Below, piece after piece: positions 32,703-44,839 of a DNA stretch of 64,000 nucleotides (within the stretch, counting starts at the first letter, position 1; each line of letters begins with the position of its first letter). Location of the stretch: the NCBI GenBank assembly GCA_963555705.1, contig OY743177.1, forward strand, positions 496,001 through 560,000. The letters are read 5' to 3'. Made by a program: the position numbers and the translations under genes. The DNA is from Ligustrum vulgare. Taxonomy: Eukaryota; Streptophyta; Magnoliopsida; Lamiales; Oleaceae. The notes below the pieces were generated by a model. That model saw only the letters and a program-made list of their open reading frames with translations, was not told the origin of the DNA and ran no database searches.

Positions 32703-34693
32703 TCAATCAGAGTGCAGCTTGGTCTTGAACCTGTAGAGAAGCTTCTTCTTTTTAGAAGTTTGGTTATCAAATGTGAGCACAACCTTCCCGGCCTCACCAA
32801 TTTTGAAGCTGCAGCTAATTACTTGTTCATCAGCTGCTCCAATTTTCCTTGACTTTTGTACAATCTTAGTGTAACCGCCCTCGTCGTTTGGAATAAACTC
32901 GGCTCCATAGGACACATCCCACCCTACTACTCTCACTTCCCATTCCAATATGCAAGCCTGTATATCCAACATTCAATGAAAAATAATCGTACCAATCAAA
33001 ATAAAATGAAATCTTGTATAGGATATATAATGCCCACCTCGGTGATTGGCCATTCAATGATGTGCTTAGAAGACGGCTTAATAGTTTCCACGGTCGCAGG
33101 ATCAGCAGTCGTGAATTCTGCTCCACCCTCCTTACAAAGGCCACCATATTGAACCGGTACTTGCTCGGGTGCTATGTATCTAATATTTAACAATTCATTT
33201 GCAAATTAACCAAACTAAAAACAAAGAAATATCAATCAAATGAATGAAAATTAAACAATTTAATTTACTTACTTGAATAGGGTCTCTGCAGTCTTGGCTG
33301 GACTTGCAAACACAAACTTGCTCTTGGTTCTTTGGGTCAAGAATGGACTGATCATCTTATTGTAAGCCACGTACCACCACGGAACATTGATGAACACCTT
33401 TGTAGCCAACCCGAATTCAGCAATAATCTAAACCACTTGTAAGGTAAATATATGAACAAGGATATGTACCTGTTTGGCTACAAATTCGGGATAATTGTCC
33501 TGGAGCAATTGCAGGGCCTGATTGGTAGCTTGGCGAAGTTCCGTCTTGAATAAGAAGAGTCCAGGCGAACTCTTGAGATCAGTGATTTGAACAATTGTGC
33601 ATGTACCATCAGGGCTGAAATCAAGTTTCCTTATATTCTTTTCGAGAAACTGAATATACCATCTCAAAAATTTGGATCTCTTTTCAGCATCCGACAAAGT
33701 TTTGTTGTACAATTCCTTGTCCTGGAACTCTCCAAAAGCATTGTAACAAACAGGGTGTCCTTCTTTATCCACTCCATGAATGTAGGCTACCCTTTCGAGC
33801 CCCTCACCAACACCTTCCTCTTCTAGTAATTCATTGATTTTGAACTTCTTTCTCCAGGCTACGACACTTTTGAGCATGGCCAAGGCTTCTTTTACTCTGA
33901 AGTCTCTAGCTCTTAAGAACTTGAGGAGAATTACGTCGCTCTTTTCATCGGCTAAGAGTGGATATCCCCAGATTTCGACCTCCTCTGGTGGTGGTGCGGT
34001 TTCCTCTGCTGGCGTCTCCTTCTTTGGCTTATCATCCTCCTTGGGGGCCGGAGGGCACTCCTCGGTCGGTGGCCGTTGAGAGGCCATTCCTGTATCTTCA
34101 TGAACTATTGTTTCTTTGATTTCTTCCAAAGCTGCTTCAACTTTCTCGACAACCACCACTGGTACTGATGCTTTCTCTTCTGGCTTTGTCTCAACCGGCT
34201 CTTCTTTCACCGCTGGTGGGATTGGAGCCTCACATGCTTCTGGTTTTGGCTCTTCTTCCTTTTTCTCTTCCGGTTTTGATTCTTCTTTTTCCTTCTCTTC
34301 AGGTTTAGATTCTTCCTCCAGTTTCTCCTTCTCCTCCTCCTTGGCCGGGGCTGGTTGCGGAGGTGGTAAAGCGGTGAATTCATACTTGATAATTGCCTCA
34401 CGAATCAACTTCTTGAATTCATCCAAGGCCTTCTTTTGTGGGTCAATAAGATCATCAACCTTATTGCTTTCCTCCTTGAATGAAACAGATTCAGTTATCT
34501 TGTTCTCATCAACAGCTTTGTCTTTCTCACCTTCAATCGCTTTTTCCACCGGTTTCTCAACCTTCTCCGTCTCTGGCACCACCAGCTCCGGCTGCGGCAC
34601 CACCTCTTTCTCCGCCACAGGAACATCAGATTTCACAACCTCATCAGCTGGACTAGAGGCCTCAACAACAGATTTTTTGGTTTCTTCAGCCAT
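32703..34693 (-). CDS. PATL: Patellin (Sec14-GOLD phosphoinositide-binding protein)
   Basis: Four exons on the minus strand (34693-33470, 33397-33273, 33179-33038, 32957-32703), joined at GT-AG introns of 72-93 bases, give 581 residues. The N-terminus (1 to about 240) is acidic and rich in Glu, Lys and Pro, as in patellins. A CRAL-TRIO N-domain follows (LLKFLRARDFRVKEALAMLK, about 256-275). Next is a Sec14 lipid-binding domain (about 300-460; EGHPVCYNAFGEFQDKELYN, TDLKSSPGLFLFK). A C-terminal GOLD domain spans about 475-575 (ILEWEVRVVGWDVSYGAEF, SFKIGEAGKVVLTFDNQ). Patellins bind phosphoinositides and act in membrane trafficking at the cell plate and plasma membrane. No lesion is visible, so the gene looks functional. 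The N-terminal length and the KPEEKEKEESKPEEKKEEE repeats fit the PATL3-like branch; the exact paralogue is not certain. Confidence 0.95.
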
Positions 34694-35130
34694 GTCTTGT
34701 GTTCAAGTAATTCACCAAGATTAAAGAATATTGAAAAGACAATATACAGGAAAGAACAGCTTCGTTGGTGTGTGTATATCAATTATCAACTGAATTCAGA
34801 GAGGATTAATATGAAGAAATTTGTTTGTGATTATGGGGTGGGGTGGGGTGGGGTGTGGAAACAGTCTGTCAATTACTTGTAATTGCCAGGTCGTTACCTC
34901 TTTGTAATGGGGTCCATGTCTAAAATTAAAAAAATAAAAATAATACCTAATTTTTTTCCTAATAAAATTCAAATAGTCAAACATACCTTATTTGTTCTAA
35001 TTGATTGGTCATTTACTATTTAGATTTTAGAGTAACACCCTTTTTTTTTAATCAAAAACACCTATTGTCTTTCTGAACCATTGACACCATACAGCCGACA
35101 ATTTATACACTATAAACGATAAATAAATTG
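34694..35130 (-). promoter_or_regulatory. Patellin 5' flank with a GGGGT repeat
   Basis: The region upstream of the patellin ATG contains four GGGGT units at about 34836-34856 on the plus strand (pyrimidine-rich on the gene's strand). I see no unambiguous TATA box. The rest is AT-rich. Confidence 0.35.
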
Positions 35131-35139
35131 TCATCACGA

Positions 35140-36203
35140 TTTTTATATGTTACATCACATTATAATAAAATCAAAAATAAAATACATTTTGATAAATACA
35201 CCACAAGTAATTTGCAAATACAACCTAATTTAATTGCAATAAAAAAGGAAAAAAATAAATTACACCACATATACCTTTCTTGTTATATATATATATATTA
35301 CTTTCTTGTTATATATTACCTTTTTATTTCACCAATCTCCCCACCTATTATTTCTTCATCCATTATCATTTGACAATGCATTCCATAAATCAGCTTTTTG
35401 CAACTCATTTGCTCCCGAACAATTCCACTTCTCTTTACTGATCATTATTTTTTACCCATATTGACTTTCTAATAACACTATCTCAATTAAAAAATAGTAA
35501 ATCCACCACAATTATTTCACAAATTCGATCTACAATAAGACCTGAGATAGTTGAAATTATTTATCTTTTTTTATTATATTAAAAAAAATCATTTAGTTTA
35601 AATGAATAATCGGATATAGAGATTTTTTTTTATATTTAAAAAGATTTTGTTGATTTATAAAAATTAAAAAAAAAAGATTTTGTTGGAGAAATTTTCATTT
35701 ACTTTTTTAGTGCTTAAATTATGAATTGGTATAAACTTCCTTCACCAATATCACATCGACATTTTTTTATGATTGAAATTCTTGTAGGAAAGAGAAATAG
35801 TTCCCATGAATTTTACGTGTAAAATGTTATTTTCTTGATGAAGTTAAAAAAAATAACTGAAATATGAAGAAGTCAAATGAAATTCTTATGAAGAAACTAA
35901 ATTTATTGGAAAAGTTGAATACAGTTAATTTTTTCAATTTGCATATGATTCATTTTTATTGATAGATGTTTTTGTAAGACATAGATGATTTTGAAAAGAA
36001 AAAAAGACAGTAAAAAAAGAGATGAGATGGAGAAGATAATTAGTATTAGAGATTGTGATGTACTTAACATTAATAAGAGAAATTAGATTAAAAAAATTAA
36101 AAGGATATTTATGTCATTGTATTTGTGCTTATTTTAATAAATAAACAAAGAAATTATAATTGTGGTGTGAAAAATAATATTTGTGGTGGCAATATAGCCA
36201 CCC
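35140..36203. mobile_element. Second copy of the MULE family, left end missing
   Basis: The right end (GGTGGCAATATAGCCACCC, ending 36203) and about 160 bases before it match the right end of the MULE at 22764-24417. Sequence near 35150-35280 resembles that element's left subterminal region. I do not find a GGGTGGC-type left terminus or a 9-bp TSD (the right flank is TACTATAAA). The copy is truncated or its left end is too diverged. Confidence 0.5.
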
Positions 36204-37029
36204 TACTATAAATTTTGGCCTCGTGTTTAATCTTGTAACGTTTGGATATGTATTATTCTACATGAAATCATTATTGTTTATTTTTTTTTTCTATTTATGA
36301 GGGGACCCGTAATCACTACCCAACGGATTCACACTGGGTACAAACTTTTTGACCCGTTTTTCCATTCCATTTTCTACCTTGTAATCAACCATTGCATGTC
36401 ATGATTCATTTAGAAAATTCTTCCAACAATTCGCCACCATTTTCAAAATGAATGAAGTTTTGAAAAAATCTCCTATTTAAATTTTTTCAAACTTATACAT
36501 AAATGTGTCTTGAGGACTTCAGCCTTCATGGTTCAAATAGTGATAGCGTTTCAAATGTTAATCAAGGTGGCGTGTTAGACAAGCTTTGAACTAGCGACCC
36601 AATGTGACTAACCGAAAACAATTCACACACTTGTTTGATAATTTTTATTGTGTTCAACAACCAGCATGTGAATAGGCCATGCGTCTAGATCTTGGTTTTA
36701 TTTTCATGAATATTTTGAGTAGTTTACCTAACTACGTTGGAGACGACACCATCCCCAATATTCATATAGATAGACTTATCGAAAATGTCAACGTATCCAA
36801 AACATTTTATAGATATCTATATAACTCTATTAAGAGTCATTTATCTCATCCTACACCTATTGATACGTTTCCAAACATTTCTACCTTGAGATTAATTTAA
36901 ATGTTTGCAATCACTCATATAATTTATTTTACTAATTGAACCTAAGAGCTCGATGGTTCAAGTGTTAGGTCGAGGTTCCATTATTGATGATTTTGAATTG
37001 ACCACAATCTCATTCATTTTAATATTTTA
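36204..37029. other. Intergenic AT-rich spacer
   Basis: No supported gene. A short stretch (about 36350-36430) resembles about 48570-48660 (TTCCATTTTCTACCTT and TCATGATTCATTTA), a dispersed repeat of unknown class. The 3' LTR expected for the Copia remnant to the right is not recognisable here. Confidence 0.35.
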
Positions 37030-38923
37030 AAAACTAAATCTCTTGCAATGCCTTTAATCAAAGGATCCGCCAAGTCTTGACTTGCCTTCACATAATTCAC
37101 GGCAATGACTCCATCCAAAATCATCAGTCTTACCGAGCTATGTCTTAAACTAATATGTCTAGACTTTTCATTATAGATTTAACTATATGCTCTAGACAAC
37201 GTAGCCTTACAATCTCATTGAATAAATACCAGAGGCATAGGATTAGGCCAAATAGGAATTTCAATCAATAAATTCCATAGTCATTCAACTTCTTTACTAC
37301 ATGAAGCTAATGCTATATATTCTGCAGCCATAGTAAAATCTGTTATACAAGTTTGTTTCTTTGATCCCCATGATATAGCACTTCAACCAAGTGTGAATAT
37401 CCATGCACTAGTTGATGCATGATCTTCTTGATCGGCCATCCATCTAGTATCAGTAAATCCTTCTAAAACCAAAGGATGACCTGAGTAATGAATATCATAA
37501 TCCATAGTACCTTTAAAATATTTTATTATTCGATTAACTCCTTGTCAATGTAATGACTAGGATTGCTAGTATATCGACTCATTTTACCAACGGTAAAGGT
37601 GATATCCGGTCTTGTAGATGTTAGTGCACACATGAGACATCCAATAACCTGAGCATATTCTAATTGATAAATTTCTCTATCGGTATTAGGATACATTCTA
37701 ACAATTGAATCGAATGGAGTAGATAACAACTTGCAATTGAGATGATCAAACTTTTTCAATACTTTTTCAATAATGTGATTAAGTAAGTATGATCACAGTT
37801 TCATTTCTAAAATCACATCCGCAAGTCCCATGTCTTTCATATCAAATTTGGATGACAACAACGACTTAGTGGAGTTGATCACTTCTAAGTCTGTTCCAAA
37901 TATTAATATGTCATCTACATATAGACAAATAATTACACCTATGTGCCCACTAAACTTGCTATGCATACATTTTTCTGATTTATGGATCTTAAATCCATAA
38001 GCAACGATAACTTTATCAAATTTTTCGTAGCATTACTTAGGTGCTTGTTTAGGTCTATACAATGACTTGATTAATTTACACACCTTTCTTTCTTGTCCTT
38101 GTAAGACAATATCTTATGGTTGCTTTATATATATTTCTTCATCCCATTCTCCATTTAGGAACACAGTTTAATGTCCATTTGGTGAATTTCAAACTTATAG
38201 ATGGATGTTAAAGCAATTAGGTTGTAATAGTAGCAATTCTAGCAATAGGTGTATATGTATCAAAATAATCAAAACCTTCTTTTTGTGTAAAACCTTTTGC
38301 CACTAATCTTGCTTTGAACTTGTCTACTGTTCCGTCTACTTTTATCTTCTTCTTGAAAATTCATTTGCAACCAATAAGTCTACTACTCGGATGAAGGTCT
38401 ACAAGTTTCTAAGTCTTGTTATTCATAATAGATGATATTTCATCATCTATAGCTTATTTCCAAAAAGCTGAATCATTAGATTTTGTATCCTCTTCATAAG
38501 TTAGAAGATCTAGCTCAATAGATTGAGTTACTATAATTTGTTTTATTTGTGAATTTGTAGTGCCTTCCAATATATGCATAATGAAGTAAGGCCCAAAATT
38601 TTTCTCTTTTCTAGCCCTTTTACTTCTTTTGATTTTTGAAAGTTATTCATCTACTTTTCTCTTTTATCTTTGAATACCTTCGATTCAAAAGAATTCGGAT
38701 TAGTGAGTCTAGGAATTGTGTTGAAGTTGTTCTCATGAAATGTAGCATCTCTATATTCTATCACGGCATTAACTTCAATCGAATTATTAGATTCTATTAC
38801 TAGAAACCTATAACTTTTGCTATATTCCGCATATCCCAAAAATATGCATTCTATTCCTTTTTCTCTCAACTTTTTAATCTTTGGTTTGGGCAACCTAACA
38901 ATGACCCTACATCCCCAAACACG
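37030..38923 (-). pseudogene. Degenerate Copia pol, RT-RNase H end
   Basis: Read on the minus strand from the right: an integrase C-terminal segment (IKKLREKGIECIFLGYAEYS). Then RT pieces including CLYVDD (near 37920). Then QLEYAQVIGCLMCALTSTRP and an RNase H tail ending ISLRHSSVRLMILDGVIAVN followed by KASQDLADPL. Several frameshifts and stops separate the pieces. This part was contiguous with 41501-43097 before the LTR insertion at 38929-41495. A 3' LTR was not found. Confidence 0.8.
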
Positions 38924-39889
38924 TAGATTGTAATGACCCGAAAAATTATGACGTACTTAGTTGCTCATTATGATGTAATAAAAGTGTTTTATAATTTATT
39001 TAATTATTTTGGAAGTTAAAGAAATAAAATCGGATTTTTTAATTAAATGAAAAGTTATGAAAAATGTATTTCAACGCCTATCTTTAGGAAATTCGTTTGA
39101 ACTCTTCCGACCTCAAATAATTGCATATCTTATATGTATGGATAAGTACTCGAAGCGAACTTCAAGAATCTAAAATCCGTTTCATCATTTTGATTAGCGT
39201 ACCATCCTCAGCAATTTTTCAAAGATGGCTACTCCACCGCACGACTCCAAAAGACAGTTTCGAAGGGCTCTATTTGGAATGCTATAACTTCTTCTTCCGT
39301 TATCCAAATCTTGCGAGGAAAATTTTATATGAAAGTATTATATGGGTACTTTGAAATGGTACCAAGAACACCCAATTTGGAGTTCATTTGATACCTCGAA
39401 TCTATGCTCAAATATGGCATCCTGACACTTTAAAATCTGGAAAGCAAGAAGCATGAGATGGACATTAATCCTCCATATCCGGTTTTAGCTCACATAAGTC
39501 ACCTTCTATCTCCTTAGGACACCTCCATCTTTCATGGGAGCAGCATGACACCTCAAGCTTGGCATTAAAATATTGTTTCTTAACCATGAAGGAAAAGCTT
39601 CAATCCTATACATCCATCTCCTTTCCTCAAATTCGTGCAGCCATCTTTCCCTATAAATAGGGATGAGTTTGCAAGAAGAAACATATCAGAAATCTGATCC
39701 AAAACACTGCATAATCGTTCTTTCTTCTTTCAAACCCTAATAATTGATTTCATGTCAAAGTCATGTTTCAATCCGTTATAATCTATCCTTTTATCACCAA
39801 ATATGTTTTCTCAAAACACTTTATCAAAACAAATGGTTTTAGATCAAAGAAACCAAGAATACTGACTTTCAGATTCTGGAAATACGTTT

Positions 39890-39995
39890 AGTGTCGACAT
39901 CTAGTGGTTTTGTGTCGATACCATGTTCATCTGGGCTTAAAACGATGATTCTGACACTTTTGTGTCGACACCAAATCAAATGGTGTCGACACCAA
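39890..39995 (+). repeat. Cluster of GTGTCGACAC palindromes
   Basis: Four sites of the form GTGTCGA(C/T)A occur here. The last is a perfect 14-bp palindrome, TGGTGTCGACACCA (39981-39994). The cluster lies about 240-340 bases downstream of the TATA box of this LTR. Confidence 0.7.
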
Positions 39996-40582
39996 ACGGA
40001 ATTCCTGGCGACATAACTTCGTTCAGCAATAACTTTTGATCTACTGCTTCAATTTGTGATCCGTAAAGTCCGTGGAACTCCAGATTCAATAACCTTTCCA
40101 ATGATAATTATACAGCTAGTGGAGACTTATGTTCCAGGAGTTATGTTCTTATTCCTCCACCTACTCTGTGCCGATGAAGGCTTCCATTCCAAGAGAAATT
40201 ATTCTAGGAGCTGTTCATGGATAGATTCATCCAATAAATGTGTGAGTGGGATGTGTTTATTTGGATTAGTTGCATAATATGTGAGGGGACATGTTTATGT
40301 GAATTATGATTCATTATAATGTGAGTTGAATATGGTTACTTGAATCGATTTGGATTAAAGCACTGAATATTCGATATACCTTATTATATGATATAATGTG
40401 ATAACGTGATATGTTGAAATTACATTCGTTCATATTTTGGAAATGCAATGGTATTGGATTGATGATGTTTTGGAAATGCAATGACATTTGATAGATGATG
40501 AATCATGAAAGAAAGTTTATCCATAAAGAAGAGTTTTGTGCATGTGGATTATAGATTTGAACTCTAACCCCCTCGGTAATCA

Positions 40583-40915
40583 ATATGGATATCGATGTTG
40601 ATGATATCGGGAGCACCTCGCGACTCCGAGGGTTGTGAGGAACGACATGGTGATCTAATATCACTGTTGGAGTCGAACATGGTGAAAGATGATAGGGATG
40701 TAGAAGCCCTAAAGGATGAAATAATCCTATGTAATCTGTTGTAATATGGCCAATGTTGATGATGTCGGGAGTACCTCACCACTCCGAGGGTAGTGAGGAA
40801 CGACATGGTGATCTAATATCTCTGTTGGAGTCAAACAGGATGAAAGATAACAGTGATGTAGAAGCCCTAGAGGATGAAATAGTCCTATGTAATATGGTGT
40901 GTTATGGCCTTGTTA
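40583..40915 (+). repeat. 158-bp tandem duplication inside the chromovirus-like LTR
   Basis: Two units share GTTGATGAT, TCGGGAG, ACTCCGAGGG and GAGGAACGACATGGTGATCT, with starts 158 bases apart (GTTG at 40597 and 40755). They differ at scattered sites, so the duplication is old. Confidence 0.75.
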
Positions 40916-41377
40916 TCGATATCTGAGTTATGAAAATGATAAGCGCTTTGGGGTAGAGCAGATAATCTATAATCGGGCCCTGAAATCATATTTTTGAAAA
41001 GAATATGCATATGCATTCATTACTTGTAATGTTGAATTATGTTTCAATGTGCAATAACACATGTGCACCACATTCTACTCATTGAGCAAGTGTATGCTCA
41101 TCCCACTTTATCTAGTCTTTCAGGTAGCTATTAATATAAAAAGGATTGGCGGGGATCTTCAGATAACTTGACAGAGAGTGCTGCACTAGGTGACGACCTG
41201 TGAGTTGTGAACTTGCCACCGAATAAGAACTTTTATGATTGAACCGTCACACTTTTATTGAACTCGTTATTTAATATTTTAAAAATTAATATCGTTTCTT
41301 CTTAAATAAATGAATTTTATTTTAAATGAAAAAGTTTTGAAAATTCGGAAAATTTTTTGAAAATTCGGGGCGTCACA

Positions 41378-41495
41378 AGAGTGATATCAGAGCATTATTA
41401 TTTTTAAAAATGCTTGAAATTTCGGGATTTTACACGTATGGTATCAAAGCATTATAATTTTGAAAAGAAAAATACATGAATTTCGGGTCGTTACA
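41378..41495 (+). repeat. Tandem LTR-end/primer-site units
   Basis: After the first LTR end (CGTCACA, 41377) comes TGATATCAGAGC (41382-41393) and then a second LTR-like end (TTTCGGGATTTTACA, 41434). Next comes TGGTATCAAAGC (41439-41450) and the true end (TTTCGGGTCGTTACA, 41495). The units are 57 and 61 bases long. Each begins with a near-perfect initiator-Met primer site. Confidence 0.65.
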
Positions 41496-41500
41496 TAGAT

Positions 41501-43097
41501 ATGATAAGTTAGGTTTTCGATTCTTCTATATATTTCATTTGGTGTAGATTTGTTCCTTTATTTGGAACTCGATTTAGGATATGACACGTGATAAGCGGAG
41601 CTTCCCTCTAATATCCTTTACTTAAGCCCAAGTTATTTAACATAGCATTAACCATTTTGGTTAATATCCTATTTTTCCTCTCGACTATAATTCCAATATC
41701 TTCACAATATGAAGGAAAGTGATATTCACATCCTCTATCACTTCTAATACATTTAATCTTTGTATTGCACAAGTTTTCAACTTCTTTTTTAAAGATTTTA
41801 AATTTATTTAAAACTTCATTCTTAGAACGCATTAAAAACACATAGCAATATTTAGAAAATCATCATTGAAAGTCACAAAATAAAGTTTTCCTCCTCTACT
41901 AGGTGTGCTATATAAATCACATGCATGAACAAGTTCTAGTAAAGAACTATTTCTTTCAATTTTAGGAAAAGGAGTTTTAGTGATTTTGGTTTGAGCACAT
42001 ACTTTACATTTTCCTTTTAAGTCATGTTTGCAATTAGGAATTAATCCAAACATACTCATGTCATGTGTTTTTCTAGTATTTACATGACCTAAACGTGAAT
42101 GCCACGTACTTAAAGAATCAACAACAATGTAAATGGGATTTATATTTTTATTCATAATATTAAGTTTAAACATTCCATCATGCATGAACCCTTTTCCAAC
42201 AAATACTCCTCCTTTAGACAATACAAATTTAATTGACTCAAATACAAGTTTGAAACCAAACTTATTAAGAAGACCTCCAAATACAAGGTTCTTTCGAACA
42301 TCCGGTACATGATTAACATATTTTAAAGTGGGAGTCTTCCTGGAAGTAAATTCCAAATTAATTTTCCCTTTCCCAAGAACATTTGCGGTGGTAGAGTTTC
42401 CCATGTAGAGATTTTTTCCATCTTCAACGGGTTCATAAGTGGTAAAAATATTTCGGTCCTTACAAACATGCCTAGTGGCACCGGAATCGATCCACCACTC
42501 ATTATTTTCCTCCACCATGTTTACTTCACTTATTATAGCCATGAAGTTGGAGTTTCCATATTATTTATTTTTCTTTCCAAGAAGACAATCCCTTTTGAGA
42601 TGTCTCATCTTACCACAATTAAAACAGGGTCTCTTCTTCTTCTTCTTCTTCTCTTTGTCTTTTAAGTCAAATTTTCTTTTTTTGTTTTTTGGGAAGTTTT
42701 GTTTGTTTTCCTTGTTGGTGTCTTCCCTTCCTTCACCATATGGACATTAGAAGATTGAACATTAATTTCTTAGGAGTTAATCACTCTAAAATCCTCTTCA
42801 ATATGAAGATGTCGCCACAGATCTTCAAGAGAAAGGTTATCATTTCTATGCTTGAGATTTTTTTTTTTTTTTGTAATCTCTCCAACTTGAGGGAAGTTTG
42901 TCAATTATAAAAGACACAATAAAGGATTCATCCATATTCATATCATGTTGTTGAAATTGGTTATATATATGAACTATTTCACGAAATTGTTCTATTACCT
43001 TCCTATTATTCACCATACGATATAGATGAAACTTTGAGTGTAACGAATCACAATTTCCCCAAGATTTCAAAATCCAAAACCCTAGATACATGTTCAT
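41501..43097 (-). pseudogene. Degenerate Copia gag (3' half), protease and integrase
   Basis: The minus strand shows a gag segment (IEQFREIVHIYNQFQQHDMN, then DESFIVSFIIDKLPSSWRDY). Next is a zinc-knuckle remnant near 42610 and a protease with an intact WWIDSGATRHVC active site. The GAG-pre-integrase region follows (LSTWHSRLGHVNTRKTHDMS, C/C pair at CKVCAQTK). Integrase pieces include CIRSDRG. Frameshifts near 42850 and 41840 break the frame. The preserved DSG contrasts with the DTC of the other Copia in this window. Confidence 0.8.
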
Positions 43098-43099
43098 CG

Positions 43100-44525
43100 T
43101 GTATCAATACATAGTGTTCATACATGTATCGATACATGCCACTTGCTGGACATGAAAGTAACGCTTTCATGCATAAGAACACCTCTTGCTTATAGCATAG
43201 GTGAGTCATAAATCTAAAATTAGGGCAATCATTGCCTAGAAGGTGCGGAATTAAATTTGACAAATTCATGTTGAACCCTGAGATTCGTGGATAAATAGAG
43301 GGCTAAGGTTTTTGTATGAAAAACATACATGTCTAGACTTCTAATTCTTTGAAACGATTATCAAATTCAGAATTTGATTAACTTTCAAAAAGGTAGAAAT
43401 GTAATCTCAATCTCTGAATCATGTTAGGGTATAATCAGACAATGTTAAAACCCTAACATGATCCTATCTACTCATGCAATGATCATTAGGTATTTAAATG
43501 CACAAAGATAGGAAATTTTGAAAGAATCAGGATCAGTTGCAAAATCAGTTTTATATGTTGTATCGATACATGTTCTTAATGTATTGATACATTGTTCTCT
43601 TTTTTTAGACTGCAGAAAGTTAATTTTGATCTTTTCTTTGTTATTTTTCAGGTTTACAAAGATAAGTATCACTGCATTCTAAATTAGTCTTAAATGCTAC
43701 TTCGTGTCCTTAATTGGTTATTGATTATGTTACATTCAAAGATTTTTCTTGAATTATTATAATCATTATGTTATCCAGCTTGTAATTCCACTGTAAGCTG
43801 TGTTGTATCATGAAAATATTTGAATATCGTGAGAAATGTTTGAAATAGGGGTTTTTGTACACTTTGTGATTTTAAAGCACGCTCAGGATAATATTTGATT
43901 TGTAATGCGGGCCCACTTGAAAGCATGTTTTGCAAAACTAAATTTTTATTTGCTGAATACTCTTTGTATTCATATTTTTTATGTTTTACCGGAACTAATG
44001 GCATTTAAAGCAGAATCGAAAGGGTGAAAGCTGACCCCGGACGATACCATGTATATTTTCACTACACGAAGTTGAGGAATGGAGTTGTTCGCGCGGAATT
44101 CCCGACTCTATATCGTTATGAATACACAAAAGTTATGAAGGAGTATTATGATGCTTTTTCCTTTGAATTATTATATATAGATGAATATAATGTAACTAAT
44201 ATGTAAGTTTATAGTTGAAATAGACACGTGACCACATTTTGAACCCCGTTGGTATTCGTGTCAACATATGTAATCGTTAACTAAATTTTTATATATGTAA
44301 ATGGGTGTTTTGTACCTTAATGAGTATCATTTTGAGTATATGTATCGATACAAACAGTTAGAATCATTTAATGAACTTTGATGCCAAGTTTTAAATTGTA
44401 GGTAATAAATGTATTCTGTGAGTATCGATACTAGATACCATGTATCGATACACATAGATACAGCAATAAAAAACTAGAATTTAGTAAAAAGAGGATAATT
44501 CAATAACAACTAAATTTGCAGGATA
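43100..44525 (+). other. Cassette copy 1: TATCGATA-palindrome-rich, with a small pseudo-ORF
   Basis: This cassette splits the gag of the minus-strand Copia. It has a TATA-like box (GGATAAATAGAGG, about 43285) and TATCGATA palindromes, including the perfect 16-bp CATGTATCGATACATG at 43123-43138. An open stretch at 44024-44206 reads VRAEFPTLYRYEYTKVMKEY. No usual ATG fits this frame; the nearest ATG frame stops after nine codons. A similar peptide is encoded in copy 2. The edges are not resolved by a TSD. It may be a solo LTR of a further family or a duplicated gene fragment. Confidence 0.4.
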
Positions 44526-44772
44526 ATTTATGTGTATGCTCTTTACATATTTAATCATTTTGTTCCCTTTTTTTCCTTGTCCTTGTATTTGCCAAACTTT
44601 CATCATCGTGTTCTTCCGGTTTTGGAGCAGTAAGAACATAAACCACGTTGAGATTAGTGAGTAGGAAATGTAACTTATTTTTCCAACGCTTGAAGTTTGA
44701 TCCTTCAAACCTTTCCAATTTCACAAAGTCCATAGAAAGATCATGAAGCGAAGAAACAGTTTGTACCATCAC
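44526..44772 (-). pseudogene. Degenerate Copia gag, N-terminal part
   Basis: The minus strand reads VKLERFEGSNFKRWKNKLHF followed by LLTNLNVVYVL, the conserved start of Copia gag. A stop follows at KREQND. The continuation is at 43097-42846, beyond cassette copy 1. No initiator-Met primer site is seen upstream. Confidence 0.7.
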
Positions 44773-44839
44773 AATAATTATGAAAGAAAAATAAAGTCTA
44801 AAGATTGTTGAGACTATTGTTTAGTAGTGTGATGACAAA

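Larger units (their letters stand above)
38929..41495 (+). mobile_element. Chromovirus-like LTR insertion (solo LTR plus two end/PBS units), 2.6 kb
   Basis: The insertion starts TGTAATGACCCGAAA and ends TTTCGGGTCGTTACA. Its two termini form a 15-bp inverted repeat with one mismatch, and it is flanked by the perfect TSD TAGAT (38924-38928 and 41496-41500). TGTAAYGACCCG starts are typical of Tekay/Del-type chromovirus LTRs. A TATA box lies at 39652-39659. No gag or pol is present, so it is solo-LTR-like. The right end is unusual because an LTR-like terminus is reached three times (41377, 41434, 41495). Removing it rejoins the Copia integrase frame across the site. Confidence 0.8.

Noticed and set aside
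34116..34724. Long plus-strand Ser-rich frame of about 200 codons
   Set aside because: It is the antisense of the patellin N-terminus, whose Glu/Lys-rich codons read as Ser/Phe on the other strand.
40583..40915. 158-bp tandem units as a satellite array
   Set aside because: There are only two clear units, and they lie inside one LTR with a TSD-defined boundary.
44024..44206. Stand-alone small gene reading ADPGRYHVYFHYTKLRNG
   Set aside because: It has no ATG start, the homologous ATG frame stops early, and the paralogue is frameshifted. It is kept only as part of the cassette.
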